The notes under the pieces are model-generated. The model saw only the letters and a program-made list of their open reading frames with translations. It had not been told where the DNA came from and searched no databases. Shown piece by piece: positions 7,667-16,143 of a stretch of DNA of 64,000 nt (its first letter is position 1; every line of letters begins with the position of its first letter). The stretch comes from Streptomyces sp. Alt3 (GTDB taxonomy: Bacteria > Actinomycetota > Actinomycetes > Streptomycetales > Streptomycetaceae). The DNA lies in NCBI RefSeq assembly GCF_030719215.1, contig NZ_CP120983.1, positions 1,550,001 through 1,614,000 on the forward strand. The letters run 5' to 3'. The position numbers and the translations under genes were made by a program.

Positions 7667-8896
7667 GTGCCTCGTACCATCCGGGACGTCGTCTTCGTCG
7701 ACGGCGTCCGCACCCCGTTCGGCAAAGCGGGCCCGAAGGGCATCTACCACGAGACCCGCGCCGACGATCTCGTCGTGAAGGCCATCCGGGAGCTGCTGCG
7801 CCGCAACCCGGACCTCGACCCCGCGAAGATCGACGAGGTCGCCATCGCCGCGACCACCCAGATCGGTGACCAGGGCCTCACCCTCGGGCGTACCGCCGGG
7901 ATCCTGGCCGGTCTGCCGCAGTCGGTCCCCGGTTACTCCATCGACCGCATGTGCGCGGGCGCCCTGACCGCCGTCACCTCGACGGCCGGTTCCATCGCCT
8001 TCGGCGCGTACGACGTCGTCATCGCCGGCGGTGTCGAGCACATGGGCCGCCACCCGATGGGCGAGAGCGTGGACCCCAACCCGCGCCTCGTGTCGGAGAA
8101 GCTGGTCGACGAGTCCGCCCTCTTCATGGGCATGACCGCGGAGAACCTGCACGACAGGTACCCCTCGATCACCAAGCAGCGCGCCGACGAGTACGCGGTC
8201 CGTTCGCAGGAGAAGGCCGCCAAGGCGTACGCCAACGGCAAGATCCAGCAGGACCTGGTGCCGGTCTCCGTGCGCCGCACCAACGCGGAGGCGGGCGAGA
8301 CGGGCTGGGGCCTGGTCACCGCCGACGAGCCGATGCGCCCGGGCACCACGCTTGAGTCCCTGGCGGGCCTGAAGACCCCGTTCCGCGCCCACGGCCGCGT
8401 GACGGCCGGTAACGCCGCAGGGCTCAACGACGGCGCCACCGCCTCGCTGCTCGCGTCCGAGGAGACCGCCCGCGAGCTGGGCCTCCCGGTCAAGATGCGC
8501 CTCGTGTCGTACGCCTTCGCGGGCGTCGAGCCCGAGGTCATGGGCTACGGCCCGATCCCGGCGACGGAGAAGGCCCTGGCCAAGGCCGGTCTCTCCATCG
8601 ACGACATCGGTCTCTTCGAGATCAACGAGGCCTTCGCCGTGCAGGTGCTGGCCTTCCTGGAGCACTACGGCATCGCCGACGACGACCAGCGCGTCAACCA
8701 GTACGGCGGCGCCATCGCCTACGGCCACCCGCTCGCCTCCTCCGGCGTCCGCCTGATGACTCAGCTGGCCCGCCAGTTCGAGGAGCAGCCGGAGGTCCGC
8801 TACGGCCTGACGACCATGTGCGTCGGCTTCGGCATGGGCGCGACGGTCGTCTGGGAGAACCCGAACTTCGAGAACGCAGCCGGAGGCAGCAAGTGA
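7667..8896 (+). CDS. fadA: acetyl-CoA C-acyltransferase (thiolase)
   Basis: This 409-residue type II thiolase cleaves 3-ketoacyl-CoA to acetyl-CoA plus a shortened acyl-CoA. The nucleophilic Cys is in SIDRMCAGAL (about Cys96), the His in GGAIAYGHPLASSG (about His354) and the second Cys in TTMCVGFGMGA (about Cys385). GLNDGATASLL and FEINEAFAVQVL are family motifs. The GTG start at 7667 is set by GGAGGA at 7653-7658. Upstream in-frame codons are not thiolase-like. The stop overlaps the next start in GTGA, so the gene is translationally coupled to fadB. Together they form the beta-oxidation alpha/beta complex. Confidence 0.95.
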   Translation: MPRTIRDVVFVDGVRTPFGKAGPKGIYHETRADDLVVKAIRELLRRNPDLDPAKIDEVAIAATTQIGDQGLTLGRTAGILAGLPQSVPGYSIDRMCAGALTAVTSTAGSIAFGAYDVVIAGGVEHMGRHPMGESVDPNPRLVSEKLVDESALFMGMTAENLHDRYPSITKQRADEYAVRSQEKAAKAYANGKIQQDLVPVSVRRTNAEAGETGWGLVTADEPMRPGTTLESLAGLKTPFRAHGRVTAGNAAGLNDGATASLLASEETARELGLPVKMRLVSYAFAGVEPEVMGYGPIPATEKALAKAGLSIDDIGLFEINEAFAVQVLAFLEHYGIADDDQRVNQYGGAIAYGHPLASSGVRLMTQLARQFEEQPEVRYGLTTMCVGFGMGATVVWENPNFENAAGGSK

Positions 8897-11022
8897 GCTC
8901 CACCACCGAGCTTCTGAAGGGTGCGGCCGAGCTGTTCCCCGGCGAGGTCGTCACCCAGGCGCACGTACGCCACCTCGACCTTCCCGGCGGTGCGGGGCGC
9001 TTCGCGCTCATCACGCTGGACAACGGCTTCGACCACACCAAGCCGACCACCATCGGCCCGCAGTCGCTGGCGAATCTGGACGCCGCCGTCGACCAGGTCG
9101 AGAAGGAGGCGGCCGAGGGCACGATCGTCGGTGTCGGTGTGACCGGCAAGCCGTTCATCTTCGCGGTCGGCGCGGACCTCAAGGGCGTCGAGCTCCTCAA
9201 GGAGCACCAGGACGCGCTGGCCATCGGCAAGGGCGGCCACGACGTCTTCCGCCGCCTCTCCGGCCTCGCGGTCCCGACGTTCGCCTACTACAACGGCGCG
9301 GCGATGGGCGGTGGCGTCGAGATCGGGCTGCACTGCTCGTACCGCACCGTCTCCAGCGCGCTGCCCGCGTTCTCGCTGCCCGAGGTCTTCCTCGGCCTGG
9401 TCCCCGGCTGGGGCGGCTGCGCGCTGCTCCCGAACCTGATCGGCGCCGACCGCGCCGTGTCGGTGATCATCGAGAACTCGCTGAACCAGAACCGCCAGCT
9501 CAAGGGCAAGCAGGTCTTCGAGCTCGGGATCGCCGACGCGATCTTCGAGGGCGCGGACTTCCTGGAGCAGTCGCTGATCTGGACCGCGTCCGTCCTCAAG
9601 GGCGAGATCGCGGTGGAGCGTCCCGAGGTCGACCGCGGTGACGCCTGGGACCAGGCGGTCGCGCGCGGCAAGGCGATCGCCGACTCCAAGGTGCACGGCG
9701 CGGCCCCGGCCGCGTACCGCGCGCTGGAGATCATCGCCGCGGCGAAGTCCGGTGACCTGGGCGCCGGCTTCGACGCCGAGGACCAGGCCCTCGCGGACCT
9801 GATCATGGGCGGCGAGCTGCGCTCCGGGATCTACTCCTTCAACCTGGTCCAGAAGCGCGCCAAGCGCCCGGCCGGTGCTCCGGACAAGGCCCTGGCCCGC
9901 CCGGTGACCAAGGTCGGCGTGGTGGGCGCGGGCCTGATGGCCAGCCAGCTCGCGCTGCTCTTCCTGCGCCGCCTCGAGGTGCCGGTCGTCCTCACGGACA
10001 TCGACCAGGAGCGTGTCGACAAGGGTGTGGGCTACGTCCACGCCGAGATCGAGAAGCTGCTCGGCAAGGGCCGCGTCAACCAGGACAAGGCCAATCGCCT
10101 CAAGGCCCTGGTCTCCGGTGTGCTGGACAAGGCGGAGGGCTTCTCCGACGCCGACTTCATCATCGAGGCCGTCTTCGAGGAGATCGGCGTCAAGCAGAAG
10201 GTGTTCGCGGAGGTCGAGGCGGTCGCCCCGGCACACGCGATCCTCGCCACGAACACCTCGTCCCTCTCGGTCACCGAGATGGCGTCGAAGCTGAAGAACC
10301 CCGAGCGGGTCGTCGGCTTCCACTTCTTCAACCCGGTCGCGATCCTCCCGCTCCTGGAGATCGTCCGCGGCGAGCAGACCGACGACGCCTCGCTGGCCAC
10401 GGCCTTCGGCGTCGCCCGCAAGCTGAAGAAGACCGCGGTGCTGGTGAAGGACGCCCCGGCGTTCGTCGTCAACCGCATCCTCACCCGCTTCATGGGCGAG
10501 ATCCAGAACATCATCGACGAGGGCACCCCGGTCGAGACGGCGGAGAAGGCCATCGAGCCCCTCGGCCTGCCGATGTCCCCGCTGGTGCTGCTGGAGCTCG
10601 TCGGCCCGGCCATCGGCCTGCACGTCTCCGAGACCCTGAACCGCGCGTTCCCGGACCGCTTCACGGTCTCCGGGAACCTCGCGGCGGTCGTCAAGGCCGG
10701 CAAGCGCGGCTTCTACGTCTACGACTCCGGCGCGCCGGTCCTGGACCCCGAGGTCGCCGCGCTCCTCGAGCAGGGCGACACCGTCCTGACCGAGGAGCAG
10801 GTCCGTGACCGCGTCCTGGACGCGGTGGCGCAGGAGATCGGCCTGATGCTGGCCGAGGGCGTCGTCGCCGAGCCCCAGGACATCGACCTGTGCCTGATCA
10901 CCGGCGCGGGCTGGCCCTTCCACCTGGGCGGCATCACGCCGTACCTGGACCGCGAGGGCGTCTCCGAGCGCGTCAACGGGAAGCGGTTCCTGGAGCCGGG
11001 CGTGGCCAGCGTTCCCGCGTAG
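8893..11022 (+). CDS. fadB: fatty-acid oxidation multifunctional protein (enoyl-CoA hydratase / 3-hydroxyacyl-CoA dehydrogenase)
   Basis: A 709-residue fusion. The N-terminal crotonase domain (about 1-250) has the oxyanion and catalytic segments AAMGGGVEIGLH and LPEVFLGLVPGWGG, each with its Glu. The NAD-binding dehydrogenase domain (about 335-520) begins KVGVVGAGLMASQLALLF and contains the catalytic His in VVGFHFFNPVAILPL. The C-terminal helical domain carries FVVNRILTRFMGE and GPAIGLHVSE. It hydrates enoyl-CoA and oxidises L-3-hydroxyacyl-CoA, feeding FadA. The GTG start overlaps the fadA stop by 4 bp. A 15-bp hairpin 30 bp after the stop ends this two-gene operon. A long open frame on the opposite strand is a GC-codon shadow. 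Confidence 0.95.
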   Translation: MSSTTELLKGAAELFPGEVVTQAHVRHLDLPGGAGRFALITLDNGFDHTKPTTIGPQSLANLDAAVDQVEKEAAEGTIVGVGVTGKPFIFAVGADLKGVELLKEHQDALAIGKGGHDVFRRLSGLAVPTFAYYNGAAMGGGVEIGLHCSYRTVSSALPAFSLPEVFLGLVPGWGGCALLPNLIGADRAVSVIIENSLNQNRQLKGKQVFELGIADAIFEGADFLEQSLIWTASVLKGEIAVERPEVDRGDAWDQAVARGKAIADSKVHGAAPAAYRALEIIAAAKSGDLGAGFDAEDQALADLIMGGELRSGIYSFNLVQKRAKRPAGAPDKALARPVTKVGVVGAGLMASQLALLFLRRLEVPVVLTDIDQERVDKGVGYVHAEIEKLLGKGRVNQDKANRLKALVSGVLDKAEGFSDADFIIEAVFEEIGVKQKVFAEVEAVAPAHAILATNTSSLSVTEMASKLKNPERVVGFHFFNPVAILPLLEIVRGEQTDDASLATAFGVARKLKKTAVLVKDAPAFVVNRILTRFMGEIQNIIDEGTPVETAEKAIEPLGLPMSPLVLLELVGPAIGLHVSETLNRAFPDRFTVSGNLAAVVKAGKRGFYVYDSGAPVLDPEVAALLEQGDTVLTEEQVRDRVLDAVAQEIGLMLAEGVVAEPQDIDLCLITGAGWPFHLGGITPYLDREGVSERVNGKRFLEPGVASVPA

Positions 11023-11052
11023 CACGCAGAGCAGTACCCCGCGTGAAGCGGT

Positions 11053-11086
11053 GAAGGGCACGACCCGGTCACGGGTCGTGCCCTTC
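11053..11086 (+). terminator. terminator after fadB
   Basis: A perfect 15-bp stem (11053-11067 with 11072-11086) encloses a GTCA loop. There is no U-tract. Confidence 0.8.
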
Positions 11087-11197
11087 GCACTGCCCCTGGA
11101 ACACCGCAGTCGACAGGCTCGTGTCAGGATGTCGCATCTCACCCCCAGACATGGACGGCCCTCCCCGTTCCGGGAGAATCGGCGGTCACGGACGGTC

Positions 11198-12223
11198 ATG
11201 GCGATCAGCAACAGGCCGTTGAGCCGGAGAACACTCCTGCTCGCGGGTGGCGGCACCGTCGTCACCGCCACCGCGACAGGCGTGTTCCTCGGCAGGCGTG
11301 AACAGCGGGCACCGTCTCCCCCGGGTGCTGTGGGACCGTTCGACATCGACGCCGCCGCGGAACTGCTGCGGCCCACTCCACTGCACGACATCACCGGACC
11401 GCAGTCGATCGCGTTCGACGAGCACGGCCGCCTGTACGCGCTCCAGGTCATGCAGGGTGGCATCCGGCTGCCGGACGAGGAGCGCACCTTGTCCGGGAAG
11501 GCGCGGCGACTGGCCGGAGACATGTGCGTCACGGCGTACACCCGCGGCGGATCGGCTGCGCGGCACATGTACCTGCGCGGATTCGGACACGGCATCTCGA
11601 TGGGAATCGAGCCGTCCGGGGACGGCCCGATGCTCTGGGTGGAATGCGACGCCGACACCGGTACCGGGTACGGACGTGCCGTGGCCCGCGTCCCCTTCCG
11701 CCACGGCACGGTGCTGGACAGCACGTCACCCTCGGTACGCCACCACCGGCCCCTGCCCCGCAGCCACCGGATCCATCCGGCCGTGGACGTGGCCGGCAAT
11801 CGCATCCTGCTGAGCCACCGGGCAGGACGGTCCCAGCGGTACGCGGTCTACGCCCTGGACGAGTTCCTCGCGGGCTCGTACCGACCACTGTTCGACCGCA
11901 GGAACAACGCCCTGCGCAGCGGCGAGACACTTCAGGGCTGCGCCGTGCACGGAGATCACGTCTACCAGCTCACGGGGACTCCCTACACGGACTCGGAGGG
12001 GGTCAATCCGCCGGAGGACGGCGGGAACACCTACGTGTCCGCCATCGACATGCGCAGCGGGAAAACCGTCGGGCGGCGCAAGGTCTCGGTAGCGCTCAGC
12101 CTGCCTTTCCGTGAGCCGGAAGGGCTCGCAGTCCGGCCGGGGACCCGGACCGAACTCTGTGTGGCGTTCTCGGTGAAGTCCGACGCCCGGCGGAAGGTCG
12201 CTGTCTACGCGTGTCCGGCCTGA
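11198..12223 (+). CDS. Tat-exported TarC-like (teichoic acid biosynthesis protein C / baseplate-like) beta-propeller protein
   Basis: A 341-residue protein with a twin-arginine signal (PLSRRTLLLAGGG, Arg10-Arg11). The mature part starts FDIDAAAELLRPTPLHDITG, followed by QSIAFDEHGRLYALQVMQGG, YLRGFGHGISMGIEP and LWVECDADTGTGYGRAVARV. This pattern matches Streptomyces proteins annotated as teichoic acid biosynthesis protein C or phage baseplate-like, whose biochemical role is not settled. The repeats look like a beta-propeller. The ATG at 11198 is chosen because it directly precedes the Tat motif; upstream in-frame codons extend into the fadB terminator. The neighbours downstream make and join polyol-phosphate wall polymer, so a role at the cell surface in the same pathway is likely. 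Confidence 0.75.
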   Translation: MAISNRPLSRRTLLLAGGGTVVTATATGVFLGRREQRAPSPPGAVGPFDIDAAAELLRPTPLHDITGPQSIAFDEHGRLYALQVMQGGIRLPDEERTLSGKARRLAGDMCVTAYTRGGSAARHMYLRGFGHGISMGIEPSGDGPMLWVECDADTGTGYGRAVARVPFRHGTVLDSTSPSVRHHRPLPRSHRIHPAVDVAGNRILLSHRAGRSQRYAVYALDEFLAGSYRPLFDRRNNALRSGETLQGCAVHGDHVYQLTGTPYTDSEGVNPPEDGGNTYVSAIDMRSGKTVGRRKVSVALSLPFREPEGLAVRPGTRTELCVAFSVKSDARRKVAVYACPA

Positions 12224-12541
12224 CCACGAAAGGCCGAGTCGGTGCGACCGTCACCCAGCGTGAAAGCTGGTGCGCATACGATCACACGAAGCGAGCAATT
12301 CATAACTCTTCGGCATCCGGTCGTCCAATGTTCGACTTTTCCCCTCTGAAAGTTCACTAAATCTTTCACAGCAATCTAAAGTTCCATCTGCTGCTTCACG
12401 AGCTCCTGACGCACCGTCCGCCCCTCAGCTGAATCCCGCGGCTCGGCCCCCCCACTGTGATGACGTGCGGCACTCCCCCGCTCCCGCCGGCACCGTCGCC
12501 GTGCGTTCGCACAAGATCACTGAAGGAGGGGCTGTCCCCCG
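12224..12541 (+). promoter_or_regulatory. AT-rich leader before the wall-polymer operon
   Basis: This 318-bp gap has no gene. It is unusually AT-rich between about 12280 and 12400. A 6-bp inverted repeat (TGAAAG at 12347-12352, CTTTCA at 12363-12368) lies in it. No clear -35/-10 pair was chosen. AAGGAGGGG at 12523-12531 is the ribosome site for the ATG at 12542. The long gap suggests the operon's own promoter is here. Confidence 0.5.
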
Positions 12542-14554
12542 ATGGGCAAGCCACAGCGCCAAGCCGCGCTCGGTATTCTGATCACGGTTGCCCTGGTGGG
12601 CAGCTTCGTCGCCATGATGGCGGCGGTCGTGATGGTTTCCCTCCCCGTCTTCGCCTACGCCGCGGCAGTCAGCTACGGAGCGGACCTCCTCCTTCACACC
12701 GCCCAGTCCTCGACGCTGGACCGCCTCAGGGACTCGCGCTTCGGCCTCACCATCCGCTTCCTGATCCGGCAGTTCCTGCTGCTGGCCCTCTGCGGCGTCA
12801 TGATCGACCTCGATTCGTTCGTCGTACAGATGACAGCGGTCGGACTCCTGCTCCTCTTCGTCATGCAGCTCGTCTACGGGGCTCTGCTCAAGCGGGTCCG
12901 GTCCGAACGCGCGGCACTGCCGTTCACCACCCGCGGGCTGGACCTGGAGGCCCTCGGCATCAGGCGTCTGCCGCACCCGTTCCTGACGAACAAGCACGTC
13001 CGCAAGATGCTGCACCTGGACGTACCGCTGGTCGCCGGGGCCATCGGCACGATCGCCACGGACGACTGGCGGTACGTGACCTTCGGTGGGATCGCGACGG
13101 TCTGGCTCGCCTTCGTCGCGGTGCTGGTCCTGCTGCCGGGCGCCAAGAACGCGCTGATCCTGCCCAGCCCCGACGAAGCCCTGGACGAGCTCAACTGGCA
13201 GCTCGGGCAGTACCGGCCGCAGGTCGCGCTGTACTTCACCTTCGCCGCGGTGTCCCGGGACTTCATGTACCAGGTGAACATGTGGCTGGAGTCGCTGGAG
13301 GCGCTGGACCTGCGCCCGATCATCGTCCTGCGCGAACGTGCGACCCTGCGCTACCTCGACGCCACCTCCGTACCGGTCATCTGCGTTCCCAAGGCCGAGA
13401 ACCTGGCACGGGTCGAGATGCCGGAGCTGCGCGTCACCCTCTACCCGGGCAACGCCGGCAAGAACGTGCACATGCTGCAGCGCCACGAGGTCAAGCACGT
13501 CTTCATCGGCCACGGCGACAGCGACAAGCTCGCCAGCAGCAACCGGGTCAGCAAGGTCTTCGACGAGATCTGGGTCGCCGGCCGCGCCGGCCGTGACCGG
13601 TACGAGCGCATCAAGCACGCCGTCTCCGCCCACCAGATCGTCGAGGTCGGCCGTCCTCAGCTGATGCCCCTGCGCCGGTGGACCGGCTCGGTCAATCACG
13701 AGACGCCCACCGTCATCTACGCCCCCACCTGGGAGGGCTGGACCGACGACGCCTGCTACACCTCGGTCATCCCCGCCGGTGAGCACCTGATACGCATGCT
13801 GCTCTCGCACGAGCGCAAGCTTCGGATCATCTACAAGCCCCACCCGCTGACCGGTACCCGCTCTCCCGCAGCGGCGGCCGCGCACCGGCGCATCATCGCT
13901 CTCCTGCGAGAGGACAACGCCCGCCGGTTCGGCAGGAAGGTCACGGACTCGAAGGTCGCTGCCCGCAGGCTGGCGCGCATCGACAAGCGGCTCACCGACC
14001 TCCAGGAGCGCGGGGTCCGGTCCAAGTACCCGGATCTGTCCGAGGACGAGCGGACTGCCCGGATCCGCAAGTTCCGCGATCAGGCCGGCGCGCTCTACTG
14101 GGACTCGCTGCCCGTCGACGCCCACCACGTGGTGACGGAGAGGGTGCCTTCCCTGTACGACTGCTTCAACCACTCGGACCTGCTCATCGGCGACATGTCG
14201 AGCGTGGTCTCCGACTTCGTGGCGACGAGGAAGCCGTACGCGATCTTCAACCTGGAAGGGCTGCCGGACGCGGAGTTCAGGAACGAGCAGCGGACCGCCT
14301 ACGCCTCGTATCTGCTCGACCGCGAGTGCAACGGCCTGGAGGAAGCGCTCACGGCGATGTTCTCCCGTGACCAGGACGTCATGGCCCCGTACCGGGAACA
14401 GCTCAAGGAATACCTGCTCGGCCCGGACCACCCGCCGTCGACCGTGCGGTTCGCCGAGGCGGCGAACGACCTCTATCGCCGCGGGCTCGAGGACTTCCCG
14501 ATCGAGTACCCGACGTTCGCGGAGGTCCCCGACCAGCCACGCCAGCCGGCGTGA
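12542..14554 (+). CDS. CDP-glycerol/ribitol polyol-phosphate transferase (TagF/TarL family), membrane-linked
   Basis: A 670-residue transferase that adds polyol-phosphate units from a CDP-polyol to wall teichoic acid-like polymer. The N-terminal 205 residues hold about five hydrophobic helices (ITVALVGSFVAMMAAVVMV, LLALCGVMIDLDSFVV, LLLLFVMQLVYGALL, then a pair ending VAVLVLLPG), so it is anchored in the membrane. The cytosolic GT-B-like part has VFIGHGDSDKLASSNRVSKV, FDEIWVAGRAGRDRY, VIYAPTWEGW, IIYKPHPLT and SDLLIGDMSSVVSDF, all typical of this family. Substrate choice between glycerol and ribitol cannot be read directly; the downstream CDP-polyol synthase argues for ribitol. It is first in a three-gene operon with 56-bp and 36-bp gaps. 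Confidence 0.85.
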   Translation: MGKPQRQAALGILITVALVGSFVAMMAAVVMVSLPVFAYAAAVSYGADLLLHTAQSSTLDRLRDSRFGLTIRFLIRQFLLLALCGVMIDLDSFVVQMTAVGLLLLFVMQLVYGALLKRVRSERAALPFTTRGLDLEALGIRRLPHPFLTNKHVRKMLHLDVPLVAGAIGTIATDDWRYVTFGGIATVWLAFVAVLVLLPGAKNALILPSPDEALDELNWQLGQYRPQVALYFTFAAVSRDFMYQVNMWLESLEALDLRPIIVLRERATLRYLDATSVPVICVPKAENLARVEMPELRVTLYPGNAGKNVHMLQRHEVKHVFIGHGDSDKLASSNRVSKVFDEIWVAGRAGRDRYERIKHAVSAHQIVEVGRPQLMPLRRWTGSVNHETPTVIYAPTWEGWTDDACYTSVIPAGEHLIRMLLSHERKLRIIYKPHPLTGTRSPAAAAAHRRIIALLREDNARRFGRKVTDSKVAARRLARIDKRLTDLQERGVRSKYPDLSEDERTARIRKFRDQAGALYWDSLPVDAHHVVTERVPSLYDCFNHSDLLIGDMSSVVSDFVATRKPYAIFNLEGLPDAEFRNEQRTAYASYLLDRECNGLEEALTAMFSRDQDVMAPYREQLKEYLLGPDHPPSTVRFAEAANDLYRRGLEDFPIEYPTFAEVPDQPRQPA

Positions 14555-14610
14555 CCGTCTGCGCGCCTCCCGCACCGCCCTTTCGCCCTTCCTGAAGGAA
14601 GCAGGACGTC

Positions 14611-16107
14611 TTGACCTCCCGCACAACCCGCCGCCGTACCGTCGCCGTCGTCCTCGCCGGCGGTACAGGGCAGCGCATCGGACTGTCCATACCGAAGCAG
14701 CTTCTGAAGATCGCCGGGAAGCCGATCCTCGAGCACACTCTGCAGATCTTCGAGGCCGCTCCGGACGTGGACGACGTCCTGGTCCTGATGACGCCGGACC
14801 ACGTGGCCGAGGCCCGCCGGATCGTGGCCCGAGCCGGATTCCGCAAGGTGTCCCACGTCATCGCGGGAGGTGCGACCCGGAGCGAGACCACCACGCTGGC
14901 CATCGAGGCGGCTGCCGCCCTTCCCGGCGGGGACGAGGACTGCAACCTGCTCTTCCACGACGCCGTACGTCCGCTGCTGTCCCAGCGGGTGATCACGGAG
15001 TGCGTCGAGGCGCTGAACCGCTACCGCGCCGTCGACGTGGCCATCCCTTCGGCCGACACGGTGATCGTGACGCGGACGCACGGTGACGACGGCGAGTTCA
15101 TCACCGAGGTGCCGGACCGCGCCCGGCTCGGACGCGGGCAGACGCCCCAGGGGTTCCGGCTGTCCACCATCCGGCGCGCGTACGAACTGGCGGCGGCCGA
15201 TCCGCTCTTCCGGGCCACCGACGACTGCTCGGTCGTCGTGAAGTACCTGCCCGATGTCCCCGTCCACGTGGTCACGGGCGACGAGTACAACATGAAGATC
15301 ACTCAGCCGGTGGACGTCTTCATCGCCGACAAGCTGTTCCAGCTCGCTTCGACCACCGCCCCGGCGCACAGCGCCGAGAAGTTCTACCGGGACCGTCTGT
15401 CGGGCCGTACCATGCTCGTCTTCGGCGGCTCGTACGGGATCGGTGCGGACATCGCCAGGATCGCCGAGGAGTACGGAGCCCGGGTCCACGCGCTCGGACG
15501 TTCCACCACGGGCACCCATGTGGAGAACCCCGACCAGGTCGACGAGGCGTTCGCCCGCGCCTACGCGGAGACCGGGCGTGTCGACTACGTGGTCAACACG
15601 GCGGGCGTGCTGCGGATCGGGCGGCTCGACGCCACGGACAGCGCGACCGTCAAGGAGGCCATGGAGGTCAACTTCCTCGCGCCGGTGAACATCGCGCGCA
15701 CGGCCTACAAGTACCTCGCGGAGAGCAGGGGGCAGCTGCTGCTCTTCACGTCCAGCAGCTACACACGTGGGCGCGCGGAGTACAGCCTGTACTCCTCCAC
15801 GAAGGCGGCCATGGTGAATCTGACCCAGGCGCTCTCGGACGAGTGGGCCGAGGACGGGATCAGGGTCAACTGCGTGAATCCCGAGCGGACCGCCACGCCG
15901 ATGCGGACGAAGGCCTTCGGCCAGGAGCCGGAGGGGTCGCTGCTCACTTCCGAGGAAGTCGCGCACAGCTCCCTGGACGTACTCCTCTCCGGCATGACCG
16001 GTCACGTGATCGACGTACGCCGCCAGGACCCGATGTCGCTCCCGGGGTCCGCCTTCGAGTCCGCCCTCTCGAAGGTTCTGACGCGCTCCGAGAACCAGAC
16101 GCTGTGA
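14611..16107 (+). CDS. bifunctional cytidylyltransferase / SDR reductase (CDP-ribitol synthase type)
   Basis: A 498-residue fusion. Residues about 10-235 are an IspD/TarI-type cytidylyltransferase with the CTP-binding VAVVLAGGTGQRIGLSIPKQ, NLLFHDAVRPLLS and GQTPQGFRLSTI. Residues about 255-480 are a short-chain dehydrogenase with GGSYGIGADIA, the NTAGVLRIG strand, catalytic Ser in FTSSSYTRG and YSSTK (Tyr-x3-Lys). The same order occurs in Haemophilus Bcs1/Acs1, which reduces ribulose-5-phosphate and couples ribitol-5-phosphate to CTP. CDP-ribitol is therefore the likely product, unlike the separate TarI and zinc TarJ of Staphylococcus. TTG at 14611 is the start, with GAAGGA at 14594-14599 upstream. 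Confidence 0.85.
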   Translation: MTSRTTRRRTVAVVLAGGTGQRIGLSIPKQLLKIAGKPILEHTLQIFEAAPDVDDVLVLMTPDHVAEARRIVARAGFRKVSHVIAGGATRSETTTLAIEAAAALPGGDEDCNLLFHDAVRPLLSQRVITECVEALNRYRAVDVAIPSADTVIVTRTHGDDGEFITEVPDRARLGRGQTPQGFRLSTIRRAYELAAADPLFRATDDCSVVVKYLPDVPVHVVTGDEYNMKITQPVDVFIADKLFQLASTTAPAHSAEKFYRDRLSGRTMLVFGGSYGIGADIARIAEEYGARVHALGRSTTGTHVENPDQVDEAFARAYAETGRVDYVVNTAGVLRIGRLDATDSATVKEAMEVNFLAPVNIARTAYKYLAESRGQLLLFTSSSYTRGRAEYSLYSSTKAAMVNLTQALSDEWAEDGIRVNCVNPERTATPMRTKAFGQEPEGSLLTSEEVAHSSLDVLLSGMTGHVIDVRRQDPMSLPGSAFESALSKVLTRSENQTL

Positions 16108-16143
16108 GCCGCACTCAGCAGTGCCACTGATCCAGGAGACACC

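Noticed and set aside
8800..11805. Very long open frame on the minus strand opposite fadB
   Set aside because: It mirrors fadB codon bias in high-GC DNA, and its translation has no recognisable domain.
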